Shown piece by piece: positions 48,982 through 58,103 of a stretch of 64,000 nt of DNA. Under the pieces are notes generated by a model. That model searched no databases. It was not told the origin of the DNA and was given only the letters and a program-made list of their open reading frames with translations. The translations under genes were made by a program, and so were the position numbers. This DNA comes from Actinoallomurus purpureus (GTDB taxonomy: Bacteria; Actinomycetota; Actinomycetes; Streptosporangiales; Streptosporangiaceae): NCBI RefSeq assembly GCF_024055795.1, contig NZ_JAMXMY010000027.1:62001-126000 (forward strand). The letters are read 5' to 3'. Position 1 is the stretch's first letter. Each line of letters starts with the position of its first letter.

Positions 48982-49354
48982 ACGGTGTCCTCCCGCCACA
49001 GGGCCAGGGTGACCGCCGGCCCGGTCAGCTCGATCACGCTCGTGAATTCGTCGGCACCGGCGAGGACACGGAGTGTGACGAAGCTCATTTCACAGCGCGT
49101 CGAGTTTGCATTAGAATAACGAGTCCGGTAGGTGCCCCATGTGAGAGGCGCCGAGCCTCCAGCCGGTCGGGCCGACGCAGTCGTCGGCGACGCATCGGCG
49201 ATCCGACTGTTACGCCCCTGGCGGGCACACCATAGCCGAAAGCTGCACGGAGATCCTCCGTGTCCGGCGCCTCGACCCGGCCCCGCGCAGCGGGGGGCTC
49301 CCCCCGACTGCGGACGGACGTCCGTCCAGGTCAACACCCCTACGGAGCAGCAAA
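48982..49354. other. Intergenic region before the sigma factor gene
   Basis: No gene is supported. It contains an AT-rich patch (TTTGCATTAGAATAACGAG, near 49105) and hairpins near 49240-49310. It must carry the sigma-factor promoter; I cannot identify a clear SigR-type -35/-10 pair. Confidence 0.4.
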
Positions 49355-49942
49355 ATGACGACTGTGGCGAGCGATGCACGCCGCCGGGACGTCGAGCGAT
49401 ATCAGCGCGACGTCACGCCGCTCATCGACCCGCTGTACGCCAGCGCGGTGCGGATGACGCGCAACCCGGCCGACGCCGAGGACCTCGTTCAGGAGACCCT
49501 CGCGAAGGCCTACGTCAACTTCCACCAGTTCAAAGAGGGCACGAACCTCAAGGCCTGGATGCACCGCATCCTGACCAACAACTTCATCAACACCTACCGC
49601 AAGAAGCAGCGTGAGCCGCAGCGCGCCGTGACCGAGGAGATCGAGGACTGGCAGCTGGCCCGCGCCGAGTCCCACAGCTCCACCGGCCTGCGCTCGGCCG
49701 AGCACGAGGCGCTCGACCGCCTGCCCGACTCCGACGTGATCCAGGCACTGCGCGAACTGCCCCTGGAGTTCCGCACCGCGGTGTACCTCGCCGATGTCGA
49801 GGGCTACCCCTACAAGGAGATCGCCGAGATGATGGGCAGCCCCATCGGCACGGTGATGTCCCGGCTGCACCGCGGCCGCCGTCAGCTGCGCGAGCAGCTC
49901 AAGGAGTACGCTCCGCGCGTCGCCGTGGTCCGCGCCGCGTAG
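49355..49942 (+). CDS. SigR-like ECF sigma factor
   Basis: A 195-residue ECF sigma factor closely resembling Streptomyces SigR: region 2 [20 protein letters not shown] and [20 protein letters not shown], then [19 protein letters not shown] and region 4 [20 protein letters not shown]. SigR drives the thiol-oxidative stress response and is normally followed by its redox anti-sigma RsrA. No RsrA gene follows here; the next gene is on the other strand. It may be a second, differently controlled SigR paralogue. Confidence 0.9.
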   Translation: MTTVASDARRRDVERYQRDVTPLIDPLYASAVRMTRNPADAEDLVQETLAKAYVNFHQFKEGTNLKAWMHRILTNNFINTYRKKQREPQRAVTEEIEDWQLARAESHSSTGLRSAEHEALDRLPDSDVIQALRELPLEFRTAVYLADVEGYPYKEIAEMMGSPIGTVMSRLHRGRRQLREQLKEYAPRVAVVRAA

Positions 49943-49966
49943 GCCCCCCGGGCCGGCGCCGGCGGA

Positions 49967-50977
49967 TCAGGGGAACTGCGCCTGAAGATGCCGGGTGAGC
50001 TGCTCGTACCGCTGCCAGCCCTCCTGCTGCCGGCCGTCACCGAGCACGTACCAGACGGCCGGCGACTGAGCGTCGCCGATCCGCTGTGTCGGGATCCCCG
50101 GCGGCCCCGGGACCGCACCGCCCGCGGCCATGCCGATCGGCCCGGGAATGCCCGCCCGGCCTGGGTCCGGGGCGCTCACGGCCATGCCGATCGGTGCGGG
50201 TGGTCCCAGCCAGCGGGGAACGCTGGTCAGGTCGCCGCGGCCGTTGGCCAGCTGGGTGAACAGCGAGATCAGATGGCGTCCCGCGGCGACGCCGCCGAGC
50301 AGCGTCGGCAGCGTGACGATCGGCACCTCGCGCGGATCGGCGTATCCGACGACGATCGTCACCGCCTCCTCGACCGCCTCGCCCGCCTTCGACACGAGCA
50401 GTGTGCCGACGGCGGGCCGTCCCCCCGCTCCCACGATCGTCAGCCAGGTCGCGCCGGCGCCCCGCGACCAGAACAGCTCGCTCAGCTGCTCCCGCCGCCA
50501 TACGTCGGTGGCGGGTTCGGCGATCCCCCAGCCACCCGGCGGCTCACCGGTCAGCGCCGCGCACACCTGCTCGGCGGCCGCGCCGATCGCGGTGTCCGAC
50601 GTGTGGCGCACCCGGAAGGTCACGGTCAGCTGCGCGCCGACCGGCTCCGTCGGGGGCGTCGTGTAGGCGGGCGCGTACGTCTGCGCCCGCGGGTCGGGGA
50701 CGAACGCCGTGCCGTCCCACACCAGCGGCACGCCGGACAGCCCGTCGTAGTAACCGCCGTCCGCGCGGACCACCCAGTGGCTGTTCGGGCCCGTGAGGAC
50801 CAGCCGCAGCGGCACCGTGATCCGTGAGTCCGGCCCCGTGATGATCTGCAGCCCGCGCCGCGTCTCGCTGCAGAACCGCAACCCCTCGGCCAGCCACTTC
50901 GTGAACGCCACGACCGGCCGGTCCTGAAGGATCACCATCGCGTTCGGGGTCAGCGCGTCCGCCGCCGGCCCGCTCAT
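49967..50977 (-). CDS. DUF6177 family protein
   Basis: A 336-residue protein recognisable as DUF6177 (VVAFTKWLAEGLRFCSETRR, RLVLTGPNSHWVVRADGGYY), a family found beside type VII secretion genes in Streptomyces and relatives. The C-terminal part has a proline-glycine-rich linker. ATG at 50977 has GGGGAG upstream; GTG at 50983 is also possible. It is the last gene of a minus-strand set with 51075 and the MinD-like gene. Confidence 0.75.
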   Translation of the reverse strand: MSGPAADALTPNAMVILQDRPVVAFTKWLAEGLRFCSETRRGLQIITGPDSRITVPLRLVLTGPNSHWVVRADGGYYDGLSGVPLVWDGTAFVPDPRAQTYAPAYTTPPTEPVGAQLTVTFRVRHTSDTAIGAAAEQVCAALTGEPPGGWGIAEPATDVWRREQLSELFWSRGAGATWLTIVGAGGRPAVGTLLVSKAGEAVEEAVTIVVGYADPREVPIVTLPTLLGGVAAGRHLISLFTQLANGRGDLTSVPRWLGPPAPIGMAVSAPDPGRAGIPGPIGMAAGGAVPGPPGIPTQRIGDAQSPAVWYVLGDGRQQEGWQRYEQLTRHLQAQFP

Positions 50978-51074
50978 CCGCACTCCCCGCTCGGCCTCCG
51001 GGACGCTCCCGGACGCCGCCCTCCCCCGTCGTCTCGCCGGCCGGTCCGGGTGACGTCACGCACCACCGGCGCAC

Positions 51075-51458
51075 TCATGGTGGTCCCTCGCCGCCCGGCG
51101 GCCCCGGCCACACCGCGCCGCCCTGCCAGTGCACGATGTCGTCCGCGAACCGGCGGGCGATCCGCGCCGCGTCCGGTACGCCCGCCGCCGCGCGCACGTC
51201 GACCCACCAGATCGGCACCCGCACGCGGTCGGCCATCTCCGCGCCCAGCAGCCGCTCCACCTCACCGTGAACCTGAACGAGCTGCGGCGTCTCGATGGAG
51301 ACGGCCAGCCGTCCGCCGGCGTCATAGAGATGGACGGCCCCCTCGCCGGCGTCGTACGGCTCAAGCGACTCACCGAAGGCGATCATGCCTTCGACGACGG
51401 TCGAGATCTCGGGCTGATGCCGCACCAACGCGACGATGTCGCTGGTCAAGAGCCTCAC
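51075..51458 (-). CDS. Hypothetical protein of the DUF6177 locus
   Basis: A 127-residue acidic protein (LLTSDIVALVRHQPEISTVV, VRVPIWWVDVRAA, then a proline-glycine tail). It lies 37 bp after the MinD-like gene and 97 bp before the DUF6177 gene on the same strand, so it belongs to that set. The domain is not recognised. GTG start at 51458. Confidence 0.7.
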   Translation of the reverse strand: MRLLTSDIVALVRHQPEISTVVEGMIAFGESLEPYDAGEGAVHLYDAGGRLAVSIETPQLVQVHGEVERLLGAEMADRVRVPIWWVDVRAAAGVPDAARIARRFADDIVHWQGGAVWPGPPGGEGPP

Positions 51459-51495
51459 CTCCTACCGGGGCCGTTGTGCCTGTCGAGGGTCGTCC

Positions 51496-53667
51496 TCACG
51501 CGGCGACCGCCCGCGCGAACGCCTCGACCGCGATGCGGATGACCGCCGCCCGGGTCTCATGGCCGATCCGCGCGGACTCTACCGCCGTTCCCGCGGCCAG
51601 GTGCCGGTCGTAGGGGATGTGCACGACCGGCAGCCCGCCCGAGCTCAGCATCTGCCCGGCGCGTGCCAGGTCGGCGTCGACGTGCGGCGTGTGGGTCACG
51701 AACGCGATCACCGTGCGGGGCAGGAGGTCCTCGTAACCGTTCCGTGCCTGCCACTCCAGGGCCCCATGGGCGCTGAGCGCTCCGTCGACCGTGCCGGGCG
51801 TCACCATGACCTGGGCATGAGCGTCCGCCAGGATGCCGCGCTGGAGCTCCGGCAGCAGCCCGGCCCCGCAGTCGATGACCGTCGCGGCGAAGTAGCGGCT
51901 CATCACGCCGGCGGCCACGCGGAAGGTGGCCAGGTCGAGCTCGCCGGTGATCCGCCCACCGGCGGTGCCGGACAGCACCCACAGCCCGTCGGTGGTCTGG
52001 GCCAGGTAGCGGGACGCCTCCTCGAAGGATCGCGGGTGCGCCGACGTCATGTCGTGCAGCGAGCGCTGCGGGCCGACGCCCATGCGCAGCGGGAGCGAGC
52101 CGAGCCCGGAGTCGGCGTCGACGGCCAGGACGCGGTCCTGCCGGTACTGCGCGATCACCGTCGCGGTCAGCCCCGCCACCGTCGTCTTGCCCGCACCGCC
52201 CCGGATGCTGGTGATCGCGATCTGACGGCACGACGGGACCGGCCTGCTCAGCACGGCCTCCACGTCGGCGGCCTTGCGCACGTCGTTGGCGGCGGCGGCC
52301 CCCACGGCCCGGCGCACCCCACGGGACATCCGGCGCACCAGAGGGTCGCCGTACGCGGACCGGCGCACGAGGTCGCGCGCGGCCATCGGGCCTCCCGCCA
52401 CCGGCGGTCCGACTTGCGAGGGGCCGGGCGCGGACGGCGGACCGGACGCGGCCGAGCCGTGCACCGGCTGCTGCGGCGGAGCGCCGGGGTCCTGCTGCCA
52501 CGCCTCGGAGCCGGACGGCCATGCCTCGCGCCCCGGCTGCCCGGAGACGTCCTGTGGCTCAGCCGCCTGAGTTCCCCAGGACGGCTGGGCGGCCTGGTCC
52601 CACTGCACCTGCGGCGGTGGCTCCCAGGAGGACGGGGGCGGCCCCGACTCCTCCTGCGAGGCCGCGTTCTGCTCCCACTGGGGTGACGCGTTCTGCTCCC
52701 ACTGGGGCGGTGGCTCCTGCTCCGCATGCGGCGGTCCGCCCTGATCCCACGACGGCTGCCCACCCTGCCCCTGCGGGGGTGCCTGGTCCCATCCCGGCGG
52801 CGCGACCGGGTCCGCCTGCGGCGGCGCGGCCTGCTCTCCCAGCGGCGGCGGAGCCTGCTCCCACTGGGATGGCGGGGCCTCGCCCCAGGACGACGGCGGG
52901 CTCTGCTCTCCCTGAGGAGGCGGGCTCTGCTCCCACCGGGGCGCCGGCTCCTGCTCCGGCTGCGACGCCACACTTCGGTCCCCGAGCTGCGGCGGGCTCT
53001 GCTCCCACTGGACCGGCGGCTTCTGCTCCGCCGGCGACGGCCCGCTCTGCTCCCACGAGGGCTGCCCGCCCCGCTCCCGCGTCTGGTCCCACGATGATGC
53101 GAGCGGTTCGGAGGGTGCCGGCCGGTCGGTGGGCTCGGCGCTGGCCTGTTCCGCCGGCGGATACGACGGCTGCTCGCCCCACGTGGGCTGCTCCTGTGGG
53201 GCGTGATCAGCCGTCGCCGACGGCACCGCCTCCGGCGCGTCCCGCGGAGGCGGTGCCTCGTGGGGGGCTCGGTCCTGCCCGGCCGGCTCGCCGGTGAGGC
53301 CGACGAACGGGATGGCCCGCTCGTCCTGGACCGGGCCGCCGATGACCGGCTGGTCGGCGATGACCGACTGGTCGCCGATGACCGACTGGTCGGCGATGGG
53401 GTCGTGGTCGCCGAACGGGTCCGCGGCGGTGCGCTCGGCCGACGCGACCGGGGATCCGCCGATCACGGAGATCTCCTCGTGCGGGCGCCCTTCCGCCTGC
53501 CCCTCGGGCAGCGGTATCGCCGGGATGCCGCCGGTCGGCGACTGGCTCCCGGCCGCCCGTGGCACGGGTGAGGGCAGGGGGCGACCACTGGGGTCGGATG
53601 CCATGAGCCCGGACAACGGGATACCGAGCTCGGCGAGCACGGTGACCTGCCAGTCCTGCTCGGACAC
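51496..53667 (-). CDS. MinD/ParA-like ATPase with long Pro/Gln-rich N terminus
   Basis: A 723-residue protein. Residues 1 to about 455 are low-complexity, with many repeats of the type QWEQxPP and SWxQ, probably disordered. The C terminus is a MinD-like ATPase: deviant Walker A ITSIRGGAGKTTVAGL (about 492) and VLAVDADSGLGSLPLRMG. Such proteins accompany ESX/type VII loci in actinomycetes and are thought to position or regulate them. GTG at 53667 has GAGGAG upstream; a start at 53721 lacks this. Confidence 0.85.
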   Translation of the reverse strand: MSEQDWQVTVLAELGIPLSGLMASDPSGRPLPSPVPRAAGSQSPTGGIPAIPLPEGQAEGRPHEEISVIGGSPVASAERTAADPFGDHDPIADQSVIGDQSVIADQPVIGGPVQDERAIPFVGLTGEPAGQDRAPHEAPPPRDAPEAVPSATADHAPQEQPTWGEQPSYPPAEQASAEPTDRPAPSEPLASSWDQTRERGGQPSWEQSGPSPAEQKPPVQWEQSPPQLGDRSVASQPEQEPAPRWEQSPPPQGEQSPPSSWGEAPPSQWEQAPPPLGEQAAPPQADPVAPPGWDQAPPQGQGGQPSWDQGGPPHAEQEPPPQWEQNASPQWEQNAASQEESGPPPSSWEPPPQVQWDQAAQPSWGTQAAEPQDVSGQPGREAWPSGSEAWQQDPGAPPQQPVHGSAASGPPSAPGPSQVGPPVAGGPMAARDLVRRSAYGDPLVRRMSRGVRRAVGAAAANDVRKAADVEAVLSRPVPSCRQIAITSIRGGAGKTTVAGLTATVIAQYRQDRVLAVDADSGLGSLPLRMGVGPQRSLHDMTSAHPRSFEEASRYLAQTTDGLWVLSGTAGGRITGELDLATFRVAAGVMSRYFAATVIDCGAGLLPELQRGILADAHAQVMVTPGTVDGALSAHGALEWQARNGYEDLLPRTVIAFVTHTPHVDADLARAGQMLSSGGLPVVHIPYDRHLAAGTAVESARIGHETRAAVIRIAVEAFARAVAA

Positions 53668-53838
53668 CGGTCTCCTCTCGGCGCACACCGGGCGTATGGG
53701 GGCGGAACTGATCCTATCCACGTGGACCTATGGCGGGTCCCAGGAGCGGCCATCCACCGCCATCACCGTACGAAATCAGTGCGCTACAGTGAGCGATTGA
53801 GCTCCGCTGATCAGGTGGACTTTCCGGGGGGAACACAA

Positions 53839-54477
53839 ATGCGACCTGTCCTGGCGTTTTCCATCGCCGCCGCCATCCCGGCGATGCTGTCGGTGTCCGC
53901 GGCCGAAGCCCAGACCAGACCGGCGCCTCCGCCGGCCGGCGCCCACGCCAGGGGGGCCGCTTCGCCGCGGACCGCGGCCCACGTCCGACCGGCGCCGCCA
54001 CCCGGCGCGGTCGTCCGCGACACGTCGGCCCCGTCCATCACACCGGGCGGCGAGTCGACAGCGGCCGACCCGAAGGTCCTGACCCTCACGCCCGCGGCCA
54101 CGGCGCCGCAGGAAGGCGCCGTGGCCCCGTCGGCACCGTCGGCGAGCCCCGCCGGCGGCCAGGCGGCGCAGGCCCCGACCCGCCTCACGCTCACCAGCGT
54201 CGTCGGCTCGGCCGCTCCACGTACCGTGACGTTGCAGTGCGACCCGGTGGGCGGCACCCACCCGAAGGCCGCCCAGGCCTGCGCGGACCTCGCCAAGGCG
54301 CGCGACAACTTCACGGTCGCCCCCGACGAGAAGAACCCGCAGGCGTGTTTCATGATCTACTCGCCGGTCACCGCCAGCGCGGAAGGGCAGTGGCGCGGTG
54401 AGGCGGTCAAGTTCACGACGCGGTTTCCGAACACCTGCGTGCTGCACTCCCGGACGGCTTCGATCTTCGACTTCTGA
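53839..54477 (+). CDS. Subtilisin-inhibitor-like secreted protein
   Basis: A 212-residue protein with a signal peptide (cut probably after AEA at about 24), a 110-residue proline-alanine-rich spacer, and a C-terminal SSI domain. The domain has the four cysteines (LQCDP, ACADL, QACFMIYSPVTA, NTCVL), and the reactive-site loop CFMIY corresponds to CPMVY of Streptomyces SSI, with Met at P1. It should inhibit subtilisin-type proteases outside the cell. The long spacer is unusual for SSI and may tether the domain in the wall. ATG at 53839. Confidence 0.87.
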   Translation: MRPVLAFSIAAAIPAMLSVSAAEAQTRPAPPPAGAHARGAASPRTAAHVRPAPPPGAVVRDTSAPSITPGGESTAADPKVLTLTPAATAPQEGAVAPSAPSASPAGGQAAQAPTRLTLTSVVGSAAPRTVTLQCDPVGGTHPKAAQACADLAKARDNFTVAPDEKNPQACFMIYSPVTASAEGQWRGEAVKFTTRFPNTCVLHSRTASIFDF

Positions 54478-54603
54478 CGATCGATCGTCGGCGGACGCCC
54501 CCGAGCCCGCGCCGGCACCGAACGTCCAGAGCGGGTCCCACAACCGGAATAAGACCCGCCTCTGGGGGTAGTCGGCGCTTGACGGGCGAAGGGAGTGTTC
54601 GCA

Positions 54604-55020
54604 ATGGCGCAGAAAGTACGCGACGTGATGACGCCCGAGCCGGTCGCGCTCCCTCTCGACGCACCGCTCACCGAGGCGGCCCGGTTGATGCGCGACCAAG
54701 GAGTCGACGGCCTGCTCGTCACGCAGGCGGGCCGTCTGTGCGGAGTGGTCACCGACCGCGACATCGTGGTCCGCGCCGTGGCGGAGGGGCGTGATCTGCA
54801 CGGCACGCGGCTCGACCAGATCTGCAGCGCCGGCGTGGTGACGATCGGACCGGACGCCGAGACGGACGCCGCCGTGCGTCTCATGCGCGAACGAGGCGTA
54901 CGGCGGTTGCCGGTCGTCGAGGACGGCCGGGCGGTGGGCATCATCTCGATCCGGGACGTCGCCGCGGATGACGGCCCGGCCGTCTCCGCCGCCCACGGCG
55001 GCGAACCTTCCGGCGACTGA
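54604..55020 (+). CDS. CBS-pair protein
   Basis: A 138-residue protein of two CBS motifs (KVRDVMTPEPVALPLDAPLT ... VVTDRDIVVRAVAEG, and CSAGVVTIGPDAETDAAVRL ... GIISIRDVA). CBS pairs bind adenine nucleotides or NAD and report energy state. GGGAG lies upstream of ATG 54604. It is followed within 12 bp by a GAF-ANTAR gene and may be co-transcribed. The partner it regulates is unknown. Confidence 0.9.
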   Translation: MAQKVRDVMTPEPVALPLDAPLTEAARLMRDQGVDGLLVTQAGRLCGVVTDRDIVVRAVAEGRDLHGTRLDQICSAGVVTIGPDAETDAAVRLMRERGVRRLPVVEDGRAVGIISIRDVAADDGPAVSAAHGGEPSGD

Positions 55021-55031
55021 GGGCGGCTACC

Positions 55032-55802
55032 GTGGACGGCGTGGGTTACGGACCGCAGATCAGCAGTGAGCTGGCCATCGAGATCGCCCGCCTGGGTCTG
55101 ATCCACGAGGCCTCGGAGACCGCGGCGCTCCGGCGCGTGACCGAGCTCACGGTCCGCACGGTCCGCGGGTGCGCGGGCGCGGCCGGGATCCGATGGACCG
55201 CCGGGGACGACCCCGAACCCCGCGACCTGGCCGCCACCCATCCGGACCTGGCGTACCTGAGCGACGTGCAGTGCACCCGGCGGGACGGCCCGATCTTCGA
55301 TGTGGCGCGGAGCGAGACCCCGGTGTTCTGCTCCGACACCCTCGTCGAGACCCGGTGGCCCGGTTTCACTCCCATCGCGCTGCAGCGTGGTGTGCGGTGC
55401 TTCGCCACGACCGTCCACCGGACCGGGCCGATCCTCATGACCCTCACGATGTACGGCGTGGTGCCCGGCGCGCTCGACCGGCGGGAGCTCGGCCTCGGAG
55501 CCCTTCTCGCCGCGCAGGGCGGCGCCGCGGTGTCGAACACCCTGCACTACGAGGACGCCCACCGCACGGCGGTGCAGTTGCGGCAGGCCGTGGAGGCGCG
55601 CGCCGTCGTGGACCAGGCGAAGGGCGTGCTCATGCACGCGATGGGCTGCGACGCCGAGACCGCGTTCAACGAGCTCAAGCGCATCTCGCAGACGCGCCAC
55701 GTCAAGCTGACGGCGCTGGCACGGCGGATCGTCGAGGGCAGCGGACCCGGCGGCGACGACTCCGGACGGTCTGGTCTCGCCGGAGCAGCGGGCGGCCGTT
55801 AG
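55032..55802 (+). CDS. GAF-ANTAR RNA-binding regulator
   Basis: A 256-residue protein: a GAF domain (about 20-170) and a C-terminal ANTAR domain (about 180-235; LRQAVEARAVVDQAKGVLMH and AFNELKRISQTRHVKLTALA). ANTAR domains bind dual-hexaloop RNA and act as antiterminators. The GAF part would sense a small ligand. GTG at 55032. The gene lies between the CBS gene and a SpoIIE phosphatase gene, suggesting a signalling cluster. I did not find an obvious dual-hexaloop target. Confidence 0.9.
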   Translation: MDGVGYGPQISSELAIEIARLGLIHEASETAALRRVTELTVRTVRGCAGAAGIRWTAGDDPEPRDLAATHPDLAYLSDVQCTRRDGPIFDVARSETPVFCSDTLVETRWPGFTPIALQRGVRCFATTVHRTGPILMTLTMYGVVPGALDRRELGLGALLAAQGGAAVSNTLHYEDAHRTAVQLRQAVEARAVVDQAKGVLMHAMGCDAETAFNELKRISQTRHVKLTALARRIVEGSGPGGDDSGRSGLAGAAGGR

Positions 55803-55861
55803 AGTACGAACAGGCGTCCGATCTGGTCGCGGACCGCGACCACCCCACGCTGGGAGGAGTC

Positions 55862-57772
55862 ATGTCCGACCAGCAGGAGACCCAGTCTCTCCTCTACGAG
55901 ACCGCCAAGCTCAAGACTCGCCTGAGCGAGCTGCGCAGCGCCGCCGCCCTGTCCGACGCCGACTCCGGCCCCCTTCTGGACGCGGCCCTCGTCGAGCTCG
56001 AGATGGCCGTGTCCGCGCTCGGCGCCACCGGCGAGGACCGCGCCTCCACGGAGGCCAGATCGGAGGCCGCGGAGAGCGAGCGCCGGATGCTGCGGACGGT
56101 CTTCCAGGACGCGCCCGTCCCGTTGTTCCTGCTCGAGCGCGACGGCACGGTCCGCCGGGTGAACCGCCAGGCCGGGGCGCTGCTGGGCTCGTCCGCGGGC
56201 TACCTCACCGGCAAGCCGTTCCCGGTGTTCTGCGACATGGCGACGCGGGCGGCGGTCGGCTCGTACATCGCCGGGGTCTTCCACTCGGGGCAGCGACGCC
56301 GTACGCATGTGCGTCTCCTGTCCAAGCACGGCCCGGTGAACGCCGACGTGACGCTCGCCCGCATCTGGGTGAGCGGGGAGCCCGACCCGCTCGTGGTCGC
56401 CGCGACCGCCCCGTCCACGCGCGAGCCCGCGGCGCAGGAGTCCGCGCCCGAGGTGGCGGCCACCGAGGACGCGGTGGCGACGGTCGTGCACCGGATGGAC
56501 GTCCTCGCCACCGCCACCGGGATGCTGCTGGACGACGAATCGCTGACCGAGTCGGTCGCCGTACGCCGGTCGGCGCGGCTGCTCGCCGCCGAGCTCGCCG
56601 ACTGGGTCATCGTCGACCTGGAGCAGAACGGCGCGCTGCGGCGGCAGGTGGTGATGGGGCCGGAGGACGAGCACCGGACGGAGATCGCCCGGATGCTGGA
56701 GAACGTCCATCCGGGTCCCGGGTCGCTGCCCGTATCGGTGTACGACACCGGTCACTCCGTTCTCCAGGCGCACATCGACGACCTGAGGACGCTCGGCACC
56801 ACCCAGGGCGATCTGCCGGTGTGCGGGCTGATCGAGGCCTCCTCGCTGATCTGCGTGCCGCTGGACGACGGCGAGCACACCCTCGGCACGCTGACGCTCA
56901 CCGTCTCGGGCGAGCAGGGACCGTTCGATCTGATGGACCTCGGGCTGGTCGAGCGCCTCGCCCGGAACCTCGGCCTGGTGATCCGCACCGGGCGGCGCTA
57001 CCGGCGCCGCATGGAGGTCACCGAGCGGCTGCGCGCCGGTCTGCTGCCCCGCGAGCTCCCGGCCGTCCCCGGCGCGGAGATCTCCGCACGGTACGTCGTG
57101 GCGACGCGCGACAGCGGGTTCGGCGGCGACTTCTACGACGTGTTCCCGACCGTCGCCGGCTGGGGCGTGGCCCTGGGCGACGTCTGCGGCAAGGGCGACG
57201 ACGCCACGGCCGTGAACGCCGGCACGCGGCACGGCATCCGGATCCTCGGCCGGTGGAACGCCAAGCCCGACGAGGTCCTGTCGATGGTCAACGAGACATT
57301 GCTCGACCAGGAGCGTTTCGTCACGGCCGTGATGGCGTGCGTCGAACCTCGCGACGAGGGCCTGGCCGTCATGGTCGGCAGCGCCGGGCACCCGCCGGCG
57401 GTGCTGATCCGGCGCGACGGCCTGATCCGCACGCTGAGCGGCGGCGGCATCCCGCTCGGCCTGTTCGCGGACGATTTCGAGGTCGGCGTCGAGTCGCTCG
57501 AACTCGATCCCGGCGACACGCTGTTCCTCTACTCCGACGGCGTCGTCGAGAGCTCCGACGCGCTGCGCAACCGCTTCGGCCACGAGCGCCTGGTCGAGAT
57601 CCTCGCCGCGCACGCCGACGGCCCGATCGCCGACATGCCGCTGGCCGTCGAGCACGCGCTCACCGAGTTCTGCGGCGGCGAGCTGCGCGACGACGTGTCC
57701 ATGCTGGCCATTCGCGTCACCGCGGACACCGGCGAGCCCCGCCGGATCTCGGTTTCCGGGTCGGCTGTTTAG
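55862..57772 (+). CDS. PAS-GAF-SpoIIE phosphatase
   Basis: A 636-residue protein: N-terminal coiled coil (about 1-75), PAS domain (about 75-180), GAF domain (about 225-375) and a SpoIIE-type PP2C phosphatase (about 395-625; GFGGDFYDVFP at about 420, GDVCGKGDDA and DDVSMLAI). Unlike the protein at 46297 it has no HATPase domain. It should dephosphorylate anti-anti-sigma factors upon a signal. GGGAGGAGTC precedes the ATG. Third gene of the CBS, GAF-ANTAR, phosphatase series. Confidence 0.92.
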   Translation: MSDQQETQSLLYETAKLKTRLSELRSAAALSDADSGPLLDAALVELEMAVSALGATGEDRASTEARSEAAESERRMLRTVFQDAPVPLFLLERDGTVRRVNRQAGALLGSSAGYLTGKPFPVFCDMATRAAVGSYIAGVFHSGQRRRTHVRLLSKHGPVNADVTLARIWVSGEPDPLVVAATAPSTREPAAQESAPEVAATEDAVATVVHRMDVLATATGMLLDDESLTESVAVRRSARLLAAELADWVIVDLEQNGALRRQVVMGPEDEHRTEIARMLENVHPGPGSLPVSVYDTGHSVLQAHIDDLRTLGTTQGDLPVCGLIEASSLICVPLDDGEHTLGTLTLTVSGEQGPFDLMDLGLVERLARNLGLVIRTGRRYRRRMEVTERLRAGLLPRELPAVPGAEISARYVVATRDSGFGGDFYDVFPTVAGWGVALGDVCGKGDDATAVNAGTRHGIRILGRWNAKPDEVLSMVNETLLDQERFVTAVMACVEPRDEGLAVMVGSAGHPPAVLIRRDGLIRTLSGGGIPLGLFADDFEVGVESLELDPGDTLFLYSDGVVESSDALRNRFGHERLVEILAAHADGPIADMPLAVEHALTEFCGGELRDDVSMLAIRVTADTGEPRRISVSGSAV

Positions 57773-57875
57773 TCGCCGCCCCATGAGGTAATAATTAGGT
57801 CCAGGAACTCGTGCCTAAGACGCAGGCACACCACCGGAGGGCGGCATACCCGCCCTCGATCTCCGGAGGGTGTGC

Positions 57876-58103
57876 ATGCGTATTTTCATTTCAGGCCCGA
57901 TCTACGGCCTGACGTCCGCGTTCTCCTCACTTTCCCCCACGCTGCCAGGCTTCTGCCCTGGCCGTGAGTGCCGCACGCGCGCTCATCTCATCCCCGGTCG
58001 TCCCCACGGCTCCCGTCCCGTCATTTCGGGAGCGGGACGGGCCGAGATCGCCGCGGACACCGACGCGCCCGGTCGCCCGATCCTCCTGGAGGTAGCTCGA
58101 TGA
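57876..58103 (+). CDS. Possible leader ORF of the glycosyltransferase gene
   Basis: A 75-codon frame with GGAGGG five bases before ATG, whose stop (58101-58103) overlaps the glycosyltransferase start (ATGA). It encodes MRIFISGPIYGLTSAFSSLS and then an arginine-proline-rich tail with no domain. Overlap and ribosome site suggest coupled translation; a hairpin (GAGGGCGG with CCGCCCTC, 57836-57856) and an AT-rich promoter-like patch (57788-57798) lie upstream. It may be a regulatory leader. Confidence 0.4.
   Translation: MRIFISGPIYGLTSAFSSLSPTLPGFCPGRECRTRAHLIPGRPHGSRPVISGAGRAEIAADTDAPGRPILLEVAR

Noticed and set aside
48771-49379. Minus-strand protein starting in MSFVTLRVLAGADE
   Set aside because: No ribosome site, and it lies over a recognisable M6-peptidase remnant on the other strand; left unassigned.
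55169-55861. A long in-frame extension upstream of the SpoIIE phosphatase
   Set aside because: It overlaps the GAF-ANTAR gene in another frame; a good ribosome site sits before 55862.
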